The notes below the pieces were generated by a model. It did no database searches. It was given only the letters and a program-made list of their open reading frames with translations, and was not told where the DNA came from. From assembly GCA_007692585.1 (NCBI GenBank), contig REBU01000055.1, forward strand, positions 1-37,405: 37,405 nucleotides of DNA. Reading direction: 5' to 3'. This stretch comes from Paracoccaceae bacterium (GTDB lineage Bacteria; Pseudomonadota; Alphaproteobacteria; Rhodobacterales; Rhodobacteraceae). This document shows, piece after piece, positions 1-8,540 of this stretch (positions within the stretch are counted from its first letter, which is position 1; each line of letters starts with the position of its first letter). The position numbers and the translations under genes were made by a program.

Positions 1-1508
1 AGCCGGTCAAGGAAGAAGCGGTCGTGGCTGATGATCACGGCGCAGCCTGCGAAATCCTCAAGCGCGGCTTCCAGCGCCTGCAGGGTTTCGACGTCCAGAT
101 CGTTGGTCGGCTCGTCAAGAAGCAGCACATTGCCGCCCGAGCGCAGGAGTTTGGCCATATGGACGCGGTTGCGCTCGCCGCCTGACAGAAGGCCCACTTT
201 CTTCTGCTGATCGCCGCCCTTGAAGTTGAAGGCGCCGACATAGGCGCGGGAATTGACCTCGGCATCGCCGAGCATGATGACGTCGAGCCCGTCAGAGATT
301 TCTTCCCACACGGTTTTATTCGCGTCGAGCGCGTCGCGGGACTGGTCGACATAGCTGAGTTTCACCGTGTCGCCGAATTCGACAGTGCCTTCGTCTGGCT
401 GTTCCTGACCTGTCAGCATGCGAAACAGCGTTGATTTGCCCGCGCCATTGGGGCCGATCACGCCGACAATGCCACCGGGCGGCAGGGCGATGGACAGATC
501 TTCGATCAGCAGGCGGTCGCCATAGCCTTTTTTCAGGCCGTTGATCTCGATCACTTTCGCGCCCAGACGCGGGCCATTGGGGATGATGATCTGCGCGCGG
601 CCGAGTTTTTCGCGCTCGGACTGGCTGGCCTTTTCTTCATAGGCCTGAATCCGGGCCTTGGATTTGGTCTGGCGAGCTTTTGCACCGGCGCGGATCCATT
701 CAAGCTCGCGCTCCAGTGATTTCTGCCGCGCTTTGTCCTCGCGCGATTCCTGCGCGAGGCGTTTGGCTTTCTGTTCCAGCCATGCGGAATAGTTGCCCTC
801 GTAAGGGATGCCGCGGCCGCGGTCGAGTTCCAGGATCCAGCCGGTGATATCGTCGAGGAAATAGCGGTCATGGGTGACGATCAGGATCGTGCCCTTGTAT
901 TCGATCAGGTGCTTTTGCAGCCAGGCGATGGTTTCGGCGTCGAGGTGGTTGGTGGGTTCGTCCAGCAGCAGCATGTCGGGGGCTTCGAGCAGGAGCTTGC
1001 ACAGCGCCACGCGGCGACGCTCCCCGCCTGAAAGCTTGGAGACGTCGGCATCGTCGGGCGGGCAGCGCAGGGCTTCCATCGCGACATCGATCTGGCTGTC
1101 AAGATCCCAGAGGTTTTCGGCGTCGATCTGGTCTTGCAGGGCGGCCATTTCGTCTGCGGTCTCATCGGAGTAGTTCATGGCGAGTTCATTGTAGCGGTCG
1201 AGCTTGCCCTGTTTCTCGGCCACGCCCAGCATGACATTGCCGCGCACATCGAGGGATTCATCAAGCTGCGGCTCCTGCGGCAGGTAGCCCACGCGCGCGC
1301 CCTTGGCGGCCCAGGCCTCGCCGGTGAAGTCCTTGTCCTGACCGGCCATGATGCGCAGAAGCGTGGATTTGCCCGCGCCATTGACGCCCACGACGCCGAT
1401 CTTGACGCCGGGCAGGAAGTTCAGGCGGATATTCTCAAAGCATTTCTTGCCGCCGGGATAGGTCTTGGAGACACCATCCATGAAATAGACAAACTGATTG
1501 GTCGCCAT
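1..1508 (-). CDS. ettA: EttA, ABC-F translational throttle ATPase (3' end outside window)
   Basis: ABC-F protein with two ATPase domains and no membrane segment. EttA binds the ribosomal E site and couples the first peptide bonds to cellular ATP/ADP. Reading down the minus strand from the ATG at 1508: first Walker [10 protein letters not shown], the EttA-type arm region ([16 protein letters not shown]), signature LSGGERRR, Walker [12 protein letters not shown], a charged inter-domain linker, second Walker [10 protein letters not shown], the EttA hallmark [10 protein letters not shown], signature LSGGERNR, Walker [12 protein letters not shown], and H-loop [10 protein letters not shown]. The window edge removes roughly the last 50 residues of a protein that is usually about 555 aa. 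It is divergent from the transporter operon at 1668. The arm and the YVDQSRD stretch separate EttA from Uup and the other ABC-F proteins. Confidence 0.95.
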   Translation of the reverse strand, partial: MATNQFVYFMDGVSKTYPGGKKCFENIRLNFLPGVKIGVVGVNGAGKSTLLRIMAGQDKDFTGEAWAAKGARVGYLPQEPQLDESLDVRGNVMLGVAEKQGKLDRYNELAMNYSDETADEMAALQDQIDAENLWDLDSQIDVAMEALRCPPDDADVSKLSGGERRRVALCKLLLEAPDMLLLDEPTNHLDAETIAWLQKHLIEYKGTILIVTHDRYFLDDITGWILELDRGRGIPYEGNYSAWLEQKAKRLAQESREDKARQKSLERELEWIRAGAKARQTKSKARIQAYEEKASQSEREKLGRAQIIIPNGPRLGAKVIEINGLKKGYGDRLLIEDLSIALPPGGIVGVIGPNGAGKSTLFRMLTGQEQPDEGTVEFGDTVKLSYVDQSRDALDANKTVWEEISDGLDVIMLGDAEVNSRAYVGAFNFKGGDQQKKVGLLSGGERNRVHMAKLLRSGGNVLLLDEPTNDLDVETLQALEAALEDFAGCAVIISHDRFFLDR

Positions 1509-1617
1509 GTTGCGCTCCGCGTGTGAATGGGGTTTGGCCCACACCTACAAGGGTGCATGCGGGCGCGCAAGGCTTGAGCGGTGGTGTGATTTCCCATGCG
1601 TCAGGTGACAGTGGTGC

Positions 1618-1646
1618 TTGCAAATCCGCGCGGGTTTCGTGCTAAT
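1618..1646 (+). promoter_or_regulatory. Candidate promoter of the ABC transporter/gamma-glutamylation operon
   Basis: TTGCAA at 1618-1623, a 17-bp spacer and GCTAAT at 1641-1646 give a sigma70-like pair. It would start transcription about 15 bases before the first operon ATG (1668). The -10 matches consensus at four of six positions. Only position and spacing support it. Confidence 0.3.
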
Positions 1647-1667
1647 GGACGCAAGCTGCGCAATTTT

Positions 1668-2450
1668 ATGAGTTCGATGCCGAGCACGCCTGTCATAGAG
1701 ATCCGCGATCTTCACAAGGCCTATGGCACATTGCAGGTGCTCAAGGGGGTCAGCCTGAACGCGCAGAAGGGCGATGTGGTGTCGCTGATCGGCTCTTCGG
1801 GGTCGGGCAAATCGACGCTGTTGCGCTGCTGCAATCTGCTGGAGGACAGCCAGCAGGGCGAGATCCTGTTCAATGGCGAGGCGGTGCGCTGGAAGGGGCA
1901 AGGGGGCGCGCGCCAGCCTGCCGATCGCGCGCAGGTGACGCGCATCCGCACCAATCTGTCGATGGTGTTTCAGAGCTTCAATCTGTGGTCGCATATGACC
2001 GTGTTGCAGAATGTGATGGAGGCGCCGATCTCCGTGCTTCGTCAGGACCGCGCCGAGGTCGAGGCGCGGGCGCGGGCATTGCTGGCCAAGGTCGGGATTG
2101 GCGACAAGGCGGATGTCTATCCGGCGCAGATGTCAGGCGGGCAGCAGCAACGCGCGGCGATTGCCCGCGCGCTCTGCATGGAGCCCGAGGCGCTGTTGTT
2201 CGATGAGCCGACCTCGGCGCTCGACCCGGAGCTGGAGCAGGAGGTGATCCGCGTGATCAAGGCGCTGGCCAGCGAAGGGCGCACGATGCTGATCGTCACC
2301 CATGACATGCGGCTTGCGGCGGATGTGTCCAATCATGTGATCTTCCTGCATGACGGGCGGATCGAAGAACAGGGCCCGCCCGCATCGCTGTTCAAGACGC
2401 CGCAATCGGCGCGGCTCAGGCAATTCCTCAGCCATTCCATGGTGGACTGA
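1668..2450 (+). CDS. Amino-acid-type ABC transporter, ATP-binding subunit
   Basis: Cytoplasmic ATPase of a polar amino acid uptake (PAAT, HisP/ArtP/OccP) ABC transporter, 260 aa from the ATG at 1668; an ATG at 1677 is also possible. Visible motifs: Walker A GSSGSGKST, Q-loop in VFQSFNLWSHMTVLQNV, signature MSGGQQQRAAIARAL, Walker B LLFDEPTSALDPE, H-loop VTHDMRLA. An in-frame ATG at 1596 would add 24 unconserved-looking residues and was not chosen. It is the first gene of a run that continues to 9832. The closest named relatives handle histidine, arginine or opines. Substrate cannot be read from the ATPase; the downstream ligases suggest an amine or basic amino acid. Confidence 0.93.
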   Translation: MSSMPSTPVIEIRDLHKAYGTLQVLKGVSLNAQKGDVVSLIGSSGSGKSTLLRCCNLLEDSQQGEILFNGEAVRWKGQGGARQPADRAQVTRIRTNLSMVFQSFNLWSHMTVLQNVMEAPISVLRQDRAEVEARARALLAKVGIGDKADVYPAQMSGGQQQRAAIARALCMEPEALLFDEPTSALDPELEQEVIRVIKALASEGRTMLIVTHDMRLAADVSNHVIFLHDGRIEEQGPPASLFKTPQSARLRQFLSHSMVD

Positions 2451-2481
2451 GACGATAATAATCCAACAACGGGAGACAGAC

Positions 2482-3216
2482 ATGAAAAAGACAACACTCG
2501 CGGCGCTGGCCGTTCTGTTCGGGGCCTCTGGCGCGCTGGCGCAGGATGTGGTGCGGATGGGGTCCGAGGGCGCTTACCCTCCGTATAACTTCATCAATGA
2601 CGCGACGGGGGAGCTGGACGGTTACGAGCGCGAGCTTGGCGATGAACTCTGCCGCCGGGCGGAGCTGAATTGCGAATGGGTGATCAATGACTGGGACACG
2701 ATCATCCCTAATCTGATCTCGGGCAATTACGATACGATCATGGCCGGGATGAGCATCACCGAGGCGCGGATGGAAGTCATCGCGTTCTCGCAGAACTACC
2801 TGCTGCCCGAGCCTTCGGCCTTTATCGGGCTGGCGGATACCGATCCGTCGGTACGCGACACAGGCGTGATTGCAGCGCAGTCGAACACCATCCAGGCGGG
2901 CTTTGTCGCCGAAACCGAAGCCGATCTGCTGGAATTCCCGACGCCGGATGAAACCATCTCGGCGCTGCGCAATGGCGAGGCGGATGCCGTGCTGGCCGAC
3001 AAGGCGTTTCTGGTGCCTTATGTCAACGATTCCAATGGCGAGCTGGTCTTTCTTGGCGATGACGTGATCCTTGGGGGCGGGATCGGGATTGGGCTGCGCC
3101 AGTCCGATACCGAGTTGCGTGACACGCTCAATGCAGTGATTGACGAGATGAAGGCCGATGGCTCGCTCAATGAGATGATCGAGAAGTGGTTCGGCGCTGA
3201 CCATCCGAAATTCTGA
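2482..3216 (+). CDS. Periplasmic substrate-binding protein (SBP family 3) of the ABC transporter
   Basis: 244-aa periplasmic receptor for the ABC system. Residues 1-20 form a signal peptide (MKKTT, hydrophobic core, cleavage after GALA). The mature protein opens with the family-3 pattern VRMGSEGAYPPYNF and contains MAGMSITEARMEVIAFSQNY, where the arginine of the T-x-x-R segment normally holds the ligand carboxylate. That argues for an amino-acid-like ligand rather than a simple polyamine. The ATG at 2482 is preceded by GGGAGA and lies 31 bp after the ATPase gene. A strong stem-loop follows the stop (3227-3246), as is common after binding-protein genes that need higher expression than the permeases. 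Confidence 0.92.
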   Translation: MKKTTLAALAVLFGASGALAQDVVRMGSEGAYPPYNFINDATGELDGYERELGDELCRRAELNCEWVINDWDTIIPNLISGNYDTIMAGMSITEARMEVIAFSQNYLLPEPSAFIGLADTDPSVRDTGVIAAQSNTIQAGFVAETEADLLEFPTPDETISALRNGEADAVLADKAFLVPYVNDSNGELVFLGDDVILGGGIGIGLRQSDTELRDTLNAVIDEMKADGSLNEMIEKWFGADHPKF

Positions 3217-3226
3217 TCTGCAGGGC

Positions 3227-3246
3227 GGGGCGCATGGATGCGCCCC
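3227..3246 (+). promoter_or_regulatory. Intercistronic stem-loop after the binding-protein gene
   Basis: Perfect inverted repeat GGGGCGCAT-GG-ATGCGCCCC between the binding-protein stop and the first permease. No U-tract follows, so it is more likely an mRNA-stabilising or partial attenuation hairpin than a full terminator. Known precedent: REP-like hairpins between binding-protein and permease genes (malE-malF type). Confidence 0.6.
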
Positions 3247-3260
3247 ACCCATGAGCTCCG

Positions 3261-4142
3261 ATGTTCAGCTTTTGCACAGACCCTTCGCTTCTGCCGGACT
3301 GGCAATGGTTCGCCTGCTATCTGACCAATGCGACCCATCTGCAGTTCTACCGCGCTTTTGGCGTGGTGCTTGTGCTGTTGGCGATCACCGCGCCTGTAGC
3401 ACTTGGCATGGGCTTGCTCGGCGCCTTGGCGCTGCGCTCGCGCATCTGGCCGCTGAACTGGCTGGGGCAGGGCTATGTCAATATCGTGCGCGGTGTGCCC
3501 GATATCGTCTTTTTCCTTTTCGTGCCGATTGCACTGGGGCAGGGGATCGAATGGGTCATGCATCAGATCCAGTGTCCAGACTGGGACCAGCCGATCCGGC
3601 AGGGCAATGATTTCATCGTTTGCCGCGAGGCCAAGGTCCCGCCGGTCAATGCGCCGGCATGGGTGCGCGATATCTATGCGTTCGCGATGGCCGTGGTCGC
3701 TTTCGCGCTGGTCTTCGGGGCTTTCGTGGCCAATACGCTTTACGGTGCGATGCAGGCTGTCCCCAAGGCGCAGATCGAAACGGCCGAGGCTTACGGCATG
3801 ACCCGCGCCCAGGCCTTTCGGCGCATCGTGCTGCCGCAGATGTGGGTTTATGCACTGCCGGGGCTGTCAAATATCTGGCAGATCCTGATCAAGGCCACGC
3901 CGCTTCTGTTCCTGCTCGGAATTCAGGATATCGTTTTTTGGGCGCGCGAACTTGGCGGGCAGAAGACCTCGCTCTTTGCCTATCCGCATCCCGACTGGCG
4001 GATGTGGTATTTTCTGGGGCTGCTCTGCTTCTATCTCGCCATGACCTGGGCCTCGGAGCGTGCGTTCGCGCGGCTAAACGTGCGGCTGTCGCGCGGACAG
4101 GCGACGGCGGCGGGCGAGCGGATGCGAAAGGCCGCGCCATGA
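3261..4142 (+). CDS. Amino-acid-type ABC transporter permease 1
   Basis: 293-aa inner-membrane permease of the HisMQ type. Hydrophobic segments lie near residues 30-60, 75-100 and 145-175 and further along, and an EAA loop reads ETAEAYGMTRAQAFRRIVLPQ, the contact site for the ATPase. It carries a polar insert around residues 95-140, longer than in E. coli HisQ/HisM and common in Rhodobacteraceae homologues. The ATG at 3261 follows a weak GAGC ribosome site. The stop overlaps the next ATG as ATGA (4139-4142). Confidence 0.9.
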   Translation: MFSFCTDPSLLPDWQWFACYLTNATHLQFYRAFGVVLVLLAITAPVALGMGLLGALALRSRIWPLNWLGQGYVNIVRGVPDIVFFLFVPIALGQGIEWVMHQIQCPDWDQPIRQGNDFIVCREAKVPPVNAPAWVRDIYAFAMAVVAFALVFGAFVANTLYGAMQAVPKAQIETAEAYGMTRAQAFRRIVLPQMWVYALPGLSNIWQILIKATPLLFLLGIQDIVFWARELGGQKTSLFAYPHPDWRMWYFLGLLCFYLAMTWASERAFARLNVRLSRGQATAAGERMRKAAP

Positions 4143-4267
4143 CGCTGGACATGACGCAGCGCGATGCGCCTGGGCTTTGCGTTTTCTTGCCGATAATGCT
4201 CCGGGGGGCGGCGAAGCCTTGGGGGCAGCGCTGCCTATCCTGTCCACGCGGCCAGGGGGACGGTTGA
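4139..4267 (+). CDS. Possible 42-residue coupling ORF between the two permease genes
   Basis: A short reading frame starts in the ATGA overlap with permease 1 and ends in a TGATG overlap with permease 2, so it fills the gap between them with no untranslated base. The peptide begins MTLDMTQRDAPG, has a short hydrophobic part (LCVFLPIML) and a cysteine pair, and matches nothing I know. It may be only a relay that carries ribosomes from one permease gene to the next, or a chance frame. It may also be a remnant of an older permease 2 start. Confidence 0.3.
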   Translation: MTLDMTQRDAPGLCVFLPIMLRGAAKPWGQRCLSCPRGQGDG

Positions 4268-5118
4268 TGAGAAGCTGCGTAGAGAGTTTCGAGCTCTATA
4301 TCCTGCGCGCATTGGGGCGCGATTACGGGGCCAATCTTCTGCCGCGCGGGCTGGACATCACGCTTTGCGATCAGATTTTCCTGATCGGCAGCGGGTTGAT
4401 CTGGACAGTCTATTTTGCCGGGCTTGCCATGCTGATCGGCTTCGGGCTGGCCGTGGGCTTGGCCGTGGCACGGTTCAGCGAAAACCGCCTGATCAGCCGC
4501 CCTGCTGCGGCCTTCATCTTCTTCTTCCGCGGCTCGCCGCTCTTCATCCAGTTTTTCTTTTTCTATTCCGCCTTCGTGCTGTTGCCGCGATCGGGGATCG
4601 ACATTCCGCTGGGCTTTGTCACGCTGACCGTGAATACATCAGCGCTGACGACCGCGCAGGTGGGGGGGCTGATCGTGCTGGTGCTCAACACCACGGCCTA
4701 TTCGGCGGAGCTGTTCCATGGTGCGCTGCGCTCTATCCCCAAGGGTGATCTGGAAGCCGCCGATGCCTATGGGCTGGCGGGTTTCACCAAATTCCGCCGG
4801 GTGGTGTTCCCGTCAATGCTGCGGCTCGCCTGGCCGAGCTACACGAATGAAGCGATTTTCCTGACCCATTCGACGACGCTGGTGTTCCTGTCGGCCTTTC
4901 CCGCCCGCCAGCAATCGGGCGAGGCGTTCTATTACGCGCGCTATTTCGTTGATCAGACCTTCAACCCATTCGTCGCCTATCCGATGGTCGCGGGGTATTT
5001 CATCGTGCTGACACTGGTCATCATCGCGCTGTTCGGCCTCGTGAACCGCAGTCTCAATCGCCATCTGCCAAAGGAGCGGCGCGCGCGCTATCGCTTCGGG
5101 CCACAATATCTGCGGTGA
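4267..5118 (+). CDS. Amino-acid-type ABC transporter permease 2
   Basis: 283-aa second permease. Features: a long hydrophobic segment IFLIGSGLIWTVYFAGLAML, the family block FIFFFRGSPLFIQFFFFY, and an EAA loop GDLEAADAYGLAGFTKFRRVVFP. I chose ATG 4267 because the protein then begins MRSCVESFELY and the usual family N terminus follows. An in-frame ATG at 4177 would add 30 proline/glycine-rich residues that do not resemble a permease. The end overlaps the next start as GTGA (5115-5118). With permease 1 it forms the heterodimeric channel. Confidence 0.9.
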   Translation: MRSCVESFELYILRALGRDYGANLLPRGLDITLCDQIFLIGSGLIWTVYFAGLAMLIGFGLAVGLAVARFSENRLISRPAAAFIFFFRGSPLFIQFFFFYSAFVLLPRSGIDIPLGFVTLTVNTSALTTAQVGGLIVLVLNTTAYSAELFHGALRSIPKGDLEAADAYGLAGFTKFRRVVFPSMLRLAWPSYTNEAIFLTHSTTLVFLSAFPARQQSGEAFYYARYFVDQTFNPFVAYPMVAGYFIVLTLVIIALFGLVNRSLNRHLPKERRARYRFGPQYLR

Positions 5119-6446
5119 TCATGTCGCCTGACCCGTCCTTGCTGAACAATATCCGCATCGCGGTTGCTGATCTGAACGGGCAGGCGCGCGCCAAGCGCAT
5201 GCCGGCTGCGCAATATGACAAGCTGCTGGCGGGATCGGCCAAGATGCCGCTTTCGGCGCTCAATCTCGATATCTGGGGCAATGATATCGACGGCAGTCCG
5301 CTGGTCTTCGAGACTGGCGACGCCGACGGTTTCCTGCGTCCGACCGAGCGCGGACTTCTGCCCATGCCCTGGATCGGGCCAGAGGCCGCGATGTTGCCGA
5401 TGTGGATGTATGACGCCGACGGTCAGCCCTTCGCGGGCGATCCGCGTCATGCGCTTGCGGGCATTGTCGCGCAGCTTGATGCGCTGGGGTTGCGCGCGGT
5501 CACAGCGACGGAGCTGGAGTTTTACCTGATCGACGACAGCGACGGCGCGTTTCAGCCCCCGCGCAGCCCGATCTCGGGGCGGCGCGCGACCGGGGCGGCG
5601 ACGCTGTCGCTGCGTATGCTCGACGAGTTCAACGCCTTTTTCGACGCGCTCTATGCAGGCTGCGCTCAGATGGGGATTGACGCCGACACAGCGACGTCCG
5701 AAGCCGGGCCGGGGCAGTTCGAGATCAATCTCAATCACGGCGATGATCCCATGCGGATGGCCGATGACACATGGCTGTTCAAGATCCTTGTGCGCAGGCT
5801 GGCGCGCGCGCATGGCATGGCGGCGAGTTTCATGGCCAAGCCCTATCCGGGGGCGTCGGGCAACGGCATGCATCTGCATGTCTCGCTGATCGACCGCGCC
5901 GGGCGCAACATCTTCGACAATGGCGGGCCGGAAGGCAGTGAGGCGCTGCGCCAAGCCATCGGCGGTGTGTTGCGGCTCATGCCTGCCTCGACGCTGATCT
6001 TCGCGCCCCATGCCAACAGTTACGCCCGGCTTGTGCCCAATGCCCATGCGCCCACGGGCGTCGCCTGGGCCTATGAGAACCGCACCACGTCGGTCCGGGT
6101 GCCAGTGGGCAGCCCCAAGGCGCGGCGGCTGGAGCACCGTGTCGCGGGGGGCGATGTGAACCCCTATCTGCTGATGAGCGCCGTTTTGGGCGCGGCGCTG
6201 GTGGGGCTGAAGGACAAGATCCCCGCGCCCGCGCCGATCACCGGGGATGGCTATGCGCAGGCCTTGCCGCAAATTCCCGCGACATGGGCCGAGGCGCTGG
6301 CGGCCTTTGGATCAGAGCCCTTGATGTCGCGCTTGTTTCCGCCGATGCTGGTCGAGAACATGATCCGCACGAAGCAGCAGGAAATGGCCGGGACCGCCGG
6401 TCTGTCGGAGCAGGCGGTGCTGGATCTTTATCTGGAAGCGGTGTGA
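5115..6446 (+). CDS. Glutamine-synthetase-like gamma-glutamylamine ligase (PuuA/GlnA4 type), copy 1
   Basis: Predicted ATP-dependent ligase joining L-glutamate to an amine. At 443 aa it has the length of PuuA and GmaS rather than housekeeping GlnA (468-470). Catalytic-fold motifs are intact: E-x-E in TATELEFYLID, EAGPGQFEINLNHGDD, the ATP/glutamate histidine block NGMHLHVSL, and the arginine block NRTTSVRVPVGSPKARRLEHR. The GlnA segment MFDGSSVPG and the adenylylation tyrosine region LYDLPPEE are absent, so nitrogen control by GlnE is not expected. GTG at 5115 gives GTGA overlap with the permease; ATG 5121 is an equally good start. Substrate is unknown: putrescine, another diamine or a monoamine. 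Confidence 0.88.
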   Translation: MIMSPDPSLLNNIRIAVADLNGQARAKRMPAAQYDKLLAGSAKMPLSALNLDIWGNDIDGSPLVFETGDADGFLRPTERGLLPMPWIGPEAAMLPMWMYDADGQPFAGDPRHALAGIVAQLDALGLRAVTATELEFYLIDDSDGAFQPPRSPISGRRATGAATLSLRMLDEFNAFFDALYAGCAQMGIDADTATSEAGPGQFEINLNHGDDPMRMADDTWLFKILVRRLARAHGMAASFMAKPYPGASGNGMHLHVSLIDRAGRNIFDNGGPEGSEALRQAIGGVLRLMPASTLIFAPHANSYARLVPNAHAPTGVAWAYENRTTSVRVPVGSPKARRLEHRVAGGDVNPYLLMSAVLGAALVGLKDKIPAPAPITGDGYAQALPQIPATWAEALAAFGSEPLMSRLFPPMLVENMIRTKQQEMAGTAGLSEQAVLDLYLEAV

Positions 6447-6483
6447 TCCGCTGCAAGGTCATCTGACAGGAACGAGGATTTGA

Positions 6484-7188
6484 ATGAAGATCGGCATCTT
6501 ACAGACGGGTCAGGCCCCGGACGCCTTGCGCGCCGCGTATGGTGATTATCCTGCCCTGTTTGAGGCCCTGCTGGAAGGTCAGGGTTTCCGCTTTGTCACA
6601 TGGCATGTCGAGGCGATGGAATTTCCCGACAGCCCTGATCAGGCCGATGGCTGGCTGATCACCGGCTCGCGCCATGGGGTCTATGAAGATCATCCGTTTA
6701 TCGCGCCGCTGGAACAGTTCATCCGCGATGCGCTCGGGGGCGGTCGGCCTGTCGTGGGCATTTGTTTCGGGCATCAGATCATGGCGCAGGCACTGGGCGG
6801 GCGGGTCGAGAAATTCGCGGGCGGCTGGGCGGTCGGCGCGCAGGAATATCTGCTCGATGGCCGCGCCGTGACGTTGAATGCGTGGCATCAGGATCAGGTC
6901 ATCACCCCACCCGAAGGCGCGCGGACCCTGGCCAGCAATGCGTTTTGCGCGCATGCTGCGCTGGCCTATGGCAAGGCCGGGCTGTCCGTGCAGGCGCATC
7001 CCGAATTCGATGACCGTTTCATTCAGGGGCTGATCGACACGCGCGGGCGCGGAGTGGTGCCGGAGCCGCTGTTGCAGGGTGCGGAAGCGCGCAAAGGGGC
7101 CGCGCGCGATGCGCCCGAGATTGCGCGGATGATCGTGGACCATTTCAAACGCGTGGTGTGCTCCCCCGCGTCATCGGAGGCGACATGA
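6484..7188 (+). CDS. Class I glutamine amidotransferase (GMP-synthase-like), probable gamma-glutamyl hydrolase
   Basis: 234-aa soluble enzyme with a GATase-1 triad: nucleophile Cys94 in GICFGHQ and His172/Glu174 in QAHPEFD. In PuuD-type routes a GATase-1 hydrolase frees glutamate from the gamma-glutamylated acid, and the operon position fits that job. However, GICFGHQ and the overall form are nearer to the amidotransferase domain of GMP synthase than to PuuD, whose nucleophile motif is GICRG. The function is therefore inferred from context. It lies 37 bp after copy 1 of the ligase, with ACGAGGA upstream, and overlaps copy 2 as ATGA. Confidence 0.82.
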   Translation: MKIGILQTGQAPDALRAAYGDYPALFEALLEGQGFRFVTWHVEAMEFPDSPDQADGWLITGSRHGVYEDHPFIAPLEQFIRDALGGGRPVVGICFGHQIMAQALGGRVEKFAGGWAVGAQEYLLDGRAVTLNAWHQDQVITPPEGARTLASNAFCAHAALAYGKAGLSVQAHPEFDDRFIQGLIDTRGRGVVPEPLLQGAEARKGAARDAPEIARMIVDHFKRVVCSPASSEAT

Positions 7189-8540
7189 CAAGCTGGCGCG
7201 ACAAGACCCCGCAAGCTGCGCAGGACTTCCTGTCGGGACGGCGGCTGGACGAGATCGAATGCATCATTGCCGATATGGCGGGTGTGGCGCGTGGCAAGGC
7301 CATGCCCGCGTTCAAATTCGACGAGAGCGCGAAATACTACCTGCCGACCTCGATCTTTCTGCAGACGATTACCGGCGGCTGGGCGGATTTCAAGGACGGG
7401 GCCGATCTGGAACCCGACATGATCATGCGGCCGGATTTCTCGACGGCGACGGCGGCGCCCTGGACGGCGGACTGGACCTTGCAGATCATCCATGACGCGG
7501 AAGACCCCGATGGCAATCCGATTGCCACGGCCCCGCGCAATGTGCTCAAGCGGGTTCTGGCGCTTTACCGGGCCGAAGGCTGGCAGCCGGTGATTGCGCC
7601 CGAGATGGAATTCTTCTTCGTCGCGCGCAATGTCGATCCCAACATGCCGATCATCCCGCCAATGGGGCGCACAGGGCGGCGCGCAGCGGCGCGGCAGGCC
7701 TATTCCATGTCGGCCGTCGATGAATATGGCAAGGTGATCGACGATATCTATGATTTCGCCGAAGCCATGGGGCTGGAAATCGACGGCATCCTGCAGGAAG
7801 GTGGCGCGGGTCAGGTGGAGATCAATCTCGCACATGGTGACCCGCTGAACCTGGCGGATCAGGTGTTTTTTTTCAAGCGCATGATCCGCGAGGCGGCGTT
7901 GCGCCATGACATGTTTGCGACCTTCATGGCCAAGCCCATCGAGGGCGAGCCGGGCAGTGCGATGCATATGCACCATTCGGTGCTGGATGTGGCGACCGGG
8001 CGCAATCTGTTTTCGACCGAAGACGGGCAGAGCACCGACACATTCATGCATTTCATCGGGGGCTTGCAGCGGCATCTGCCCTCCGCCGTGGCGCTGATCG
8101 CGCCTTATGTGAACAGCTACCGCCGCTATGTGCCGGATTTTGCCGCACCCATCAATCTCGAATGGGGGTATGACAACCGCACGACGGGCTTGCGCGTGCC
8201 GATCTCCAGCCCGGCCTCGCGGCGGGTGGAGAACCGGTTGGCCGGGATGGATTGCAACCCCTATCTGGGGATCGCGGCGTCGCTTGCCTGTGGCTATCTG
8301 GGACTGAAGGAGCGGGTCGGGCCGCGCACGGAATGTCGCACCAATGCCTATATGGACGAGGATGAACTGCCGCGCACGTTGGGCTCGGCGCTTGATCTTT
8401 TCGACGAGGCGGCGCGCTTGCACGAGATCCTCGATGCGGAGTTCTGCCGCATCTATTCAGCAGTGAAGCGCGACGAGTATAACGAATTCCTGCAGGTGAT
8501 CAGCCCTTGGGAGCGTGAGCATTTGCTGTTGAACGTATGA
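7185..8540 (+). CDS. Glutamine-synthetase-like gamma-glutamylamine ligase, copy 2
   Basis: 451-aa paralogue of the ligase at 5115. Motifs: APEMEFFFV, QEGGAGQVEINLAHGD, GSAMHMHHSVLD, NRTTGLRVPISSPASRRVENR. The N terminus (DEIECIIADMAGVARGKAMP) is the PuuA-like beta-grasp start. The two copies differ across the region that normally shapes the amine pocket, so they may take different substrates or form a mixed complex. ATG 7185 is preceded by GGAGG and overlaps the amidotransferase stop. An in-frame ATG at 7158 lies inside the upstream gene and has no ribosome site. The oxidase follows with another ATGA overlap. Confidence 0.88.
   Translation: MTSWRDKTPQAAQDFLSGRRLDEIECIIADMAGVARGKAMPAFKFDESAKYYLPTSIFLQTITGGWADFKDGADLEPDMIMRPDFSTATAAPWTADWTLQIIHDAEDPDGNPIATAPRNVLKRVLALYRAEGWQPVIAPEMEFFFVARNVDPNMPIIPPMGRTGRRAAARQAYSMSAVDEYGKVIDDIYDFAEAMGLEIDGILQEGGAGQVEINLAHGDPLNLADQVFFFKRMIREAALRHDMFATFMAKPIEGEPGSAMHMHHSVLDVATGRNLFSTEDGQSTDTFMHFIGGLQRHLPSAVALIAPYVNSYRRYVPDFAAPINLEWGYDNRTTGLRVPISSPASRRVENRLAGMDCNPYLGIAASLACGYLGLKERVGPRTECRTNAYMDEDELPRTLGSALDLFDEAARLHEILDAEFCRIYSAVKRDEYNEFLQVISPWEREHLLLNV

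Noticed and set aside
5088-8423. Long minus-strand frames opposite both ligase genes (5088-6272 and 7023-8423)
   Set aside because: They overlap coupled plus-strand genes with intact motifs; the predicted proteins have no domain signature.
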